Positions 60,066-64,000 of a stretch of DNA of 64,000 nucleotides are shown piece after piece. Every line of letters starts with the position of its first letter. Positions within the stretch are counted from its first letter, which is position 1. The DNA is from Gluconobacter albidus (GTDB lineage: Bacteria > Pseudomonadota > Alphaproteobacteria > Acetobacterales > Acetobacteraceae): NCBI RefSeq assembly GCF_002723915.1, contig NZ_BEWL01000007.1, forward strand, positions 110,561-174,560, written 5' to 3'. The notes below the pieces were generated by a model. That model made no database searches, had not been told where the DNA came from, and saw only the letters and a list, made by a program, of their open reading frames with translations. The translations under genes and the position numbers were made by a program.

Positions 60066-62309
60066 ATGAGTGGCAGCACCATCTCCTCGGGACAACCGAC
60101 TCCGGATAATACGACCACACGGCCGGCACCTCTGCGGCCGCGGGCGCGTCCTTTTCTCTCGTGGCTGTATGCGCCCAGCCCTTCATCCGTCACGTTTGCA
60201 CTGCGCAACACCATTGCAGCCTGTCTGGCGATCGGAATTGCGTTCTGGATGGAACTGGACGACCCGGCCTGGGCCGCCATGACCGTCTGGGCCGTCGCGC
60301 AAACCAGCCGCGGCGAAAGTCAGTCCAAGGCCAAATGGCGTATCGTCGGCACTATCAGTGGCGGTATTGCGGCCATCACCATCATGGCCATTGCCCCACA
60401 GGCGCCATGGCTGTTCTTCCCCATGATCGCACTCTGGATCGGCCTGTGCAGCGGGTTTGCGACATTCGTTAGCAACTTCCGCTCCTATGCCCTTGTTCTT
60501 GCAGGATATACCTGTTCCATCATCTGCATGGGCGCTGCCTCTAATCCCGACAATATCTTTATGGTCGCGATGTCGCGCGGCACATACATCGTGCTCGGCG
60601 TGTTGTGTGAAGCCTTCATGGGGCTCATTTTTGCCACGAGTCAGGAACGACATGCCCGCGCACAGCTCAGACAGAAACTTGAATCGGCACTTGTCCTCGT
60701 CACGACCACTCTGTGCAGCCTTCTGGGCGAAGAACGCGGCGCACTGAACGCAGCCCGCCGTCAGTTCGGCACAATCCTCACCATCAATGACCAGATCGAA
60801 TTTGCCGAAGTTGAAATGGGGCCACACGGTCATGAAGGCGACCATGCGCGCGCTGCCCTCGCCGCTGTCTCAGCCCTTTTGTCACGCGGCTTCGGAATGG
60901 CCATGCGCCTTCAGGTGCTCAACCATAATCACCCGGCATTTACCAGAACCGCAGACGAGATCCTCGCTTTTCTGAAGCAGTTCCCAAAGCGCCTGCCCGA
61001 CCAAAATTCCGTCCCTGCCCTCCTGGCGGATTTACAGCATTTTCGCGATGTCTGCCGCCTGTATGCTGCACCGCATCGCGAAACCGATATTCGCCCCGAT
61101 CTTGAACCCATCCCCGGGCATGAGCCCTTTGACGCGGCCGATGCCAGCCCGGAGATGCTGGATGACCGACTGGACGAGCGCGTGCTTTTCGTCTCGCTCG
61201 GAGAGCTTCTGGGCGATCTGGAACAGGCCATCAAGGAATACGAGGCCAGCACGCATCGCATCAAAGGCGATCACTTCCATTTCCAGCTCGAAACCCATCG
61301 AGACACCCGTGAAGCCGTGCATAACGGCCTGCGTGGTGCCTGCGCGGTTCTGATCACAGCCTATATTTATGAAGTAACGGCCTGGCCGAACGGCCTTGGC
61401 TTCATTGCCATCACGACGCTGGTCTGCGGGCTTTTCGCCACGAAGGAAAATCCCGTCCTTGGCACCACGGAATTCCTAAAAGGCGCCGTGGCAGCCTATA
61501 TTGTCGCGTGGTTTCTGGTCTTCGTTCTGATGCCTAAGGTCACGACCTTCGAGACCCTGACGCTCTTTCTGGGTCCCGCAATGTTTCTGGGCGGACTGGC
61601 CAAAGGAAATCCGGCCACAGCCGGCGGCTCGGCGGCGTATGGGCTTCTGCTCCCTGCCATGCTCGGTCTGGAAAACCATCATGTCATGAATGAGCTGGCC
61701 TTTTATAATGGCAATATGGCGACCGTTCTTGCTGTCGCCGTCAGTGTAATCGTTTTCCGGAGCGTCCTGCCGTTCAGCAGCGACGCCGAACGTCTCCGCC
61801 TTCGTCGGGTCATGCTGGGAGAGTTGCAGCATCTGGCCCACCCGGGCTTTACGCCACGCATCAGCGTCTGGATCGGACGCAATACGGACCGCTTTGCCCG
61901 CCTGATCCGTCATGCAGGCCCGACCCCTGCCCCGTTGATCGAGGCCTGTATTCTCGGGACGCTGGCAACACTCACCCTTGGGCTGAATGTCATCAGGCTC
62001 CGCGCATTGCTGGATCGGGAATACCTGCCTGAAAGCGCAAGACGCCCCATCCTGCTGGTTCTGCACTACGTTGAAGAATCCACCCGTCGTCACGACAAAG
62101 CCGCCCGCATTGCAGAGGCTGCGGTCCGGCGGCTACGCGTTCTCGATGCCCGGGAAACCGACCTGGTGACCCGCCTCGAGCTCACACGAGCCATCACCTA
62201 TCTGGTTGTGATCGCCTATACCATGCGGACGAATGAAGACTTTCTCGATGCAAGCAAACCCTTCCGGGGCGAAAAAAACAGCCGACTGCTCAATTCAGGG
62301 CAAAGCTGA
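60066..62309 (+). CDS. FUSC family inner-membrane efflux protein
   Basis: Transporter of 747 residues of the fusaric acid resistance/aromatic acid exporter family (AaeB-like). Two membrane halves, with several helices at about 50-195 and again at about 420-570, are each followed by a soluble region. The family stretch MELDDPAWAAMTVWAVAQTS begins the first half, including the conserved Pro-Trp-Ala region. Such proteins usually work with a membrane-fusion partner (AaeA), which is not adjacent here. It starts 27 bp after the UdgX gene. The substrate is unknown. Confidence 0.88.
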   Translation: MSGSTISSGQPTPDNTTTRPAPLRPRARPFLSWLYAPSPSSVTFALRNTIAACLAIGIAFWMELDDPAWAAMTVWAVAQTSRGESQSKAKWRIVGTISGGIAAITIMAIAPQAPWLFFPMIALWIGLCSGFATFVSNFRSYALVLAGYTCSIICMGAASNPDNIFMVAMSRGTYIVLGVLCEAFMGLIFATSQERHARAQLRQKLESALVLVTTTLCSLLGEERGALNAARRQFGTILTINDQIEFAEVEMGPHGHEGDHARAALAAVSALLSRGFGMAMRLQVLNHNHPAFTRTADEILAFLKQFPKRLPDQNSVPALLADLQHFRDVCRLYAAPHRETDIRPDLEPIPGHEPFDAADASPEMLDDRLDERVLFVSLGELLGDLEQAIKEYEASTHRIKGDHFHFQLETHRDTREAVHNGLRGACAVLITAYIYEVTAWPNGLGFIAITTLVCGLFATKENPVLGTTEFLKGAVAAYIVAWFLVFVLMPKVTTFETLTLFLGPAMFLGGLAKGNPATAGGSAAYGLLLPAMLGLENHHVMNELAFYNGNMATVLAVAVSVIVFRSVLPFSSDAERLRLRRVMLGELQHLAHPGFTPRISVWIGRNTDRFARLIRHAGPTPAPLIEACILGTLATLTLGLNVIRLRALLDREYLPESARRPILLVLHYVEESTRRHDKAARIAEAAVRRLRVLDARETDLVTRLELTRAITYLVVIAYTMRTNEDFLDASKPFRGEKNSRLLNSGQS

Positions 62310-62376
62310 ACTTTTCCAGCGAGCACCAAAGTCGCAAATTATTCTTGAAGATTTTTACACCCTGAAGTCGTCAGGG

Positions 62377-62401
62377 CAGATGTCCGTAAGGCTGACATCT
62401 G
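62377..62401 (-). terminator. Candidate terminator after catalase gene
   Basis: CAGATGTC and GACATCTG (8 bp, perfect) enclose a 9-base loop, 54 bp beyond the catalase stop and 67 bp beyond the convergent FUSC gene. No strong T-run follows; it may serve either gene. Confidence 0.4.
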
Positions 62402-62455
62402 CACGGTTGCTTCTCAAGCCCGCATGTGTGACGCAGGAACACGCATCAATCAGAT

Positions 62456-63925
62456 TTAATGCGCGGATCGTTTGGAAAGTACCTCTTCTTTCACCCGGGC
62501 TCCAATAGTCGCGTCAACGTTCGACCAGTATTCGAACACCCGCGACAGGACGGGCTCCTCGACACCCTGCAACACATGCCCGACAATATTGTTCACCAGC
62601 CGATCGCGCGCGGCATCGTCCATGACCCGGTTGACCAAGACATTGGCCTGACTGAAATCGTTATCGTCCTGACGCAAGGTATAGGCCGCCCGCACGAAGT
62701 CACCATCCGCTGCCCAGACCGCGTTTTCCGGAAAGCGCTGCGGGTTGGCCACCGGACCGCCCTTGGAATTGGGAACGTAGACAGGATCATGCGCATCACG
62801 CATCCGCATGACGCCTCCTTTCGTGTAGCCATGAACCGGACATTTCGGGGCGTTGACCGGAATTTGCTTGTAATTCACTCCCAGCCGCGCCCGATGGGCG
62901 TCAGCATAGGCGAATGAACGTCCCAGCAGCATCTTGTCAGGAGACAGTCCTGTCCCCGGTACAAAATTGTTCGGCTCGAACGCGAGCTGCTCGATCTGGG
63001 AATGAAAATCCGTCGGGTTGCAGTCGAGTGTCAGCCTGCCGACTTCGATCAGCGGATATTCGCCCTGAGGCCAGACCTTGGTCAGATCGAACGGGTTGAT
63101 GTGATAGGTCTTGGCATCTTCATACGGCATGATCTGCATCTTGAGCGTCCAGCTCGGATGCTCGCCGCGCTTGATCGCCATATGGAGATCGCGCCGATGA
63201 TAATCGGCGTCCGATCCTGCAAGCTGGCCCGCCTGCTCCTGCGTCAGGCACTTGATACCCTGATCGGTCTTGAAGTGATACTTCACCCAGAAGCGCTCTC
63301 CGGTCGCATTCACCCACAGATAGGTATGGCTGGAGAACCCGTCCATGTGACGCCAGCTTGCCGGGATACCGCGGTCGCCCATCAGCCACGTTACCTGATG
63401 TGCGCTCTCGGGGCTCAGTGTCCAGAAATCCCACTGCATGTCATTGTCGCGCAGACCATTATCCACCCGACGCTTCTGGGAATGGATAAAATGCTGGAAC
63501 TTCAGTGGGTCACGCACGAAGAAGACCGGCGTGTTATTGCCGACCATGTCAAAATTGCCTTCCTCCGTGTAGAATTTCAGCGCAAATCCACGCGGATCGC
63601 GCCATGTGTCCGGGCTTCCGGCTTCACCGGCAACCGTGGAGAACCGCGCCACAGCTTCGGTTACTGCACCGGGCTGAAGGAATTTCGCCGAAGTATAGCG
63701 ACTGACGTCGTGTGTGACTTCGAACCGGCCAAACGCGCCGCTTCCCTTGGCATGGGGCTGACGGTCGGGGATCATCTCGCGATTGAAAGCTGCCATCTGT
63801 TCGATCAAATAATGATCATGCAACAGGATCGGTCCATCCGCGCCGACCGTCAGGGAATGCTCGTCACTGGAGACAGGAATGCCGGATTCCGTTGTATGAA
63901 ATGGTTTCACCTGCTCATTCGTCAT
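62456..63925 (-). CDS. katA: Haem catalase, monofunctional
   Basis: Breaks down hydrogen peroxide. It has 489 residues, the small-subunit (clade 3) size. Catalytic His58 ([12 protein letters not shown]) and Asn131 ([10 protein letters not shown]) are present, as is the haem-ligand Tyr in [17 protein letters not shown]. The C-terminus ends soon after the core, with no flavodoxin-like domain. The start [10 protein letters not shown] has a GAAGGAAAA ribosome site; an in-frame ATG at 63982 is not supported. The promoter lies in or beyond the last 75 bp, where no regulator site was recognised. Confidence 0.96.
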   Translation of the reverse strand: MTNEQVKPFHTTESGIPVSSDEHSLTVGADGPILLHDHYLIEQMAAFNREMIPDRQPHAKGSGAFGRFEVTHDVSRYTSAKFLQPGAVTEAVARFSTVAGEAGSPDTWRDPRGFALKFYTEEGNFDMVGNNTPVFFVRDPLKFQHFIHSQKRRVDNGLRDNDMQWDFWTLSPESAHQVTWLMGDRGIPASWRHMDGFSSHTYLWVNATGERFWVKYHFKTDQGIKCLTQEQAGQLAGSDADYHRRDLHMAIKRGEHPSWTLKMQIMPYEDAKTYHINPFDLTKVWPQGEYPLIEVGRLTLDCNPTDFHSQIEQLAFEPNNFVPGTGLSPDKMLLGRSFAYADAHRARLGVNYKQIPVNAPKCPVHGYTKGGVMRMRDAHDPVYVPNSKGGPVANPQRFPENAVWAADGDFVRAAYTLRQDDNDFSQANVLVNRVMDDAARDRLVNNIVGHVLQGVEEPVLSRVFEYWSNVDATIGARVKEEVLSKRSAH

Positions 63926-64000
63926 AACATTTTCCTTCAAACGGTCTTTCTGGATATAAATCCGCGTTTTTTCAGGCAGCACCCGCTGGATGATACCGAC

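Noticed and set aside
62310..62455. Possible small gene between the FUSC and catalase genes
   Set aside because: A short open frame overlaps the FUSC 3' end and a hairpin, with no ribosome site or family features.

Overview
The window is a dense stretch of ordinary alphaproteobacterial chromosome, most likely from an acetic acid bacterium (Acetobacteraceae, probably Gluconobacter or a close relative). This rests on GC-rich coding DNA, the gene orders (tig-clpP-clpX-lon-hup, birA-coaX-rnj-proS-lolC, yceD-rpmF-plsX-fabH-ihfA-merR, trxB-lysR of the LsrB/VtlR type, a MucR regulator) and the absence of the complex I (nuo) operon from the place where many alphaproteobacteria carry it. Genus is an inference; no rRNA is present. 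I saw no transposase, integrase, phage gene, CRISPR array or plasmid function. No gene-free stretch exceeds about 200 bases.

Layout. 1-12.8 kb (minus strand): protein quality control and housekeeping: tRNA-Leu, trigger factor, ClpP, ClpX, Lon, HU, tRNA-Val, biotin ligase, pantothenate kinase III, RNase J, prolyl-tRNA synthetase and the start of a LolC/E permease cut by the window edge. 12.9-18.8 kb: NAD(P)HX repair enzyme, a small membrane protein, a DEAD-box helicase with a long AT-hook-like N-terminus, and a TrmA/RlmD-family RNA methyltransferase. 18.8-24.7 kb (minus): a complete SUF iron-sulfur operon headed by an Rrf2 regulator (sufR-like, sufB, sufC, sufD, sufS, sufT, sufA). 24.8-31.1 kb: DUF445 membrane protein, a divergent PEP carboxylase, an S10 peptidase and a VOC protein. 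31.2-38.4 kb: EF-G, ribosomal protein L28, an ABC half-transporter, a NUDIX hydrolase, a DUF3574 lipoprotein, an AI-2E family protein and tRNA-Pro. 38.4-42.9 kb (minus): fatty acid and phospholipid initiation cluster with ihfA and a MerR regulator carrying a 25-copy hexanucleotide repeat. 43-47 kb: BamE-like lipoprotein, then def-marR-response regulator-histidine kinase, then rpsU. 47-54 kb (minus): secreted S9 peptidase, motA, motB, two membrane glycosyltransferases and an Lrp regulator. 54-64 kb: trxB, LysR, a small secreted protein, ihfB, an S49 peptidase, MucR, a UdgX-type uracil-DNA glycosylase, a FUSC transporter and catalase.

How the genes relate. The tig/clp/lon block handles nascent and damaged proteins. 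The SUF operon builds Fe-S clusters, and at least two clients lie nearby (the TrmA/RlmD methyltransferase and the UdgX protein). Three HU/IHF-family genes supply chromosome architecture. TrxB, the LsrB/VtlR-like LysR protein and catalase suggest thiol and peroxide stress control. The PEP carboxylase-like protein would be anaplerotic if it is active.

The points most worth following up are: the apparent clean loss of nuo between tRNA-Val and birA; the (GCTTCG)25 tract encoding a Glu-Ala rod in a regulator; the altered active-site motifs of the PEP carboxylase homolog; the UdgX protein with an eroded N-terminal domain; and a MucR zinc-finger domain that seems to have lost metal ligands. No wholly new multi-gene system is evident. 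Long open frames lying antisense to real genes are common here and were treated as shadows.
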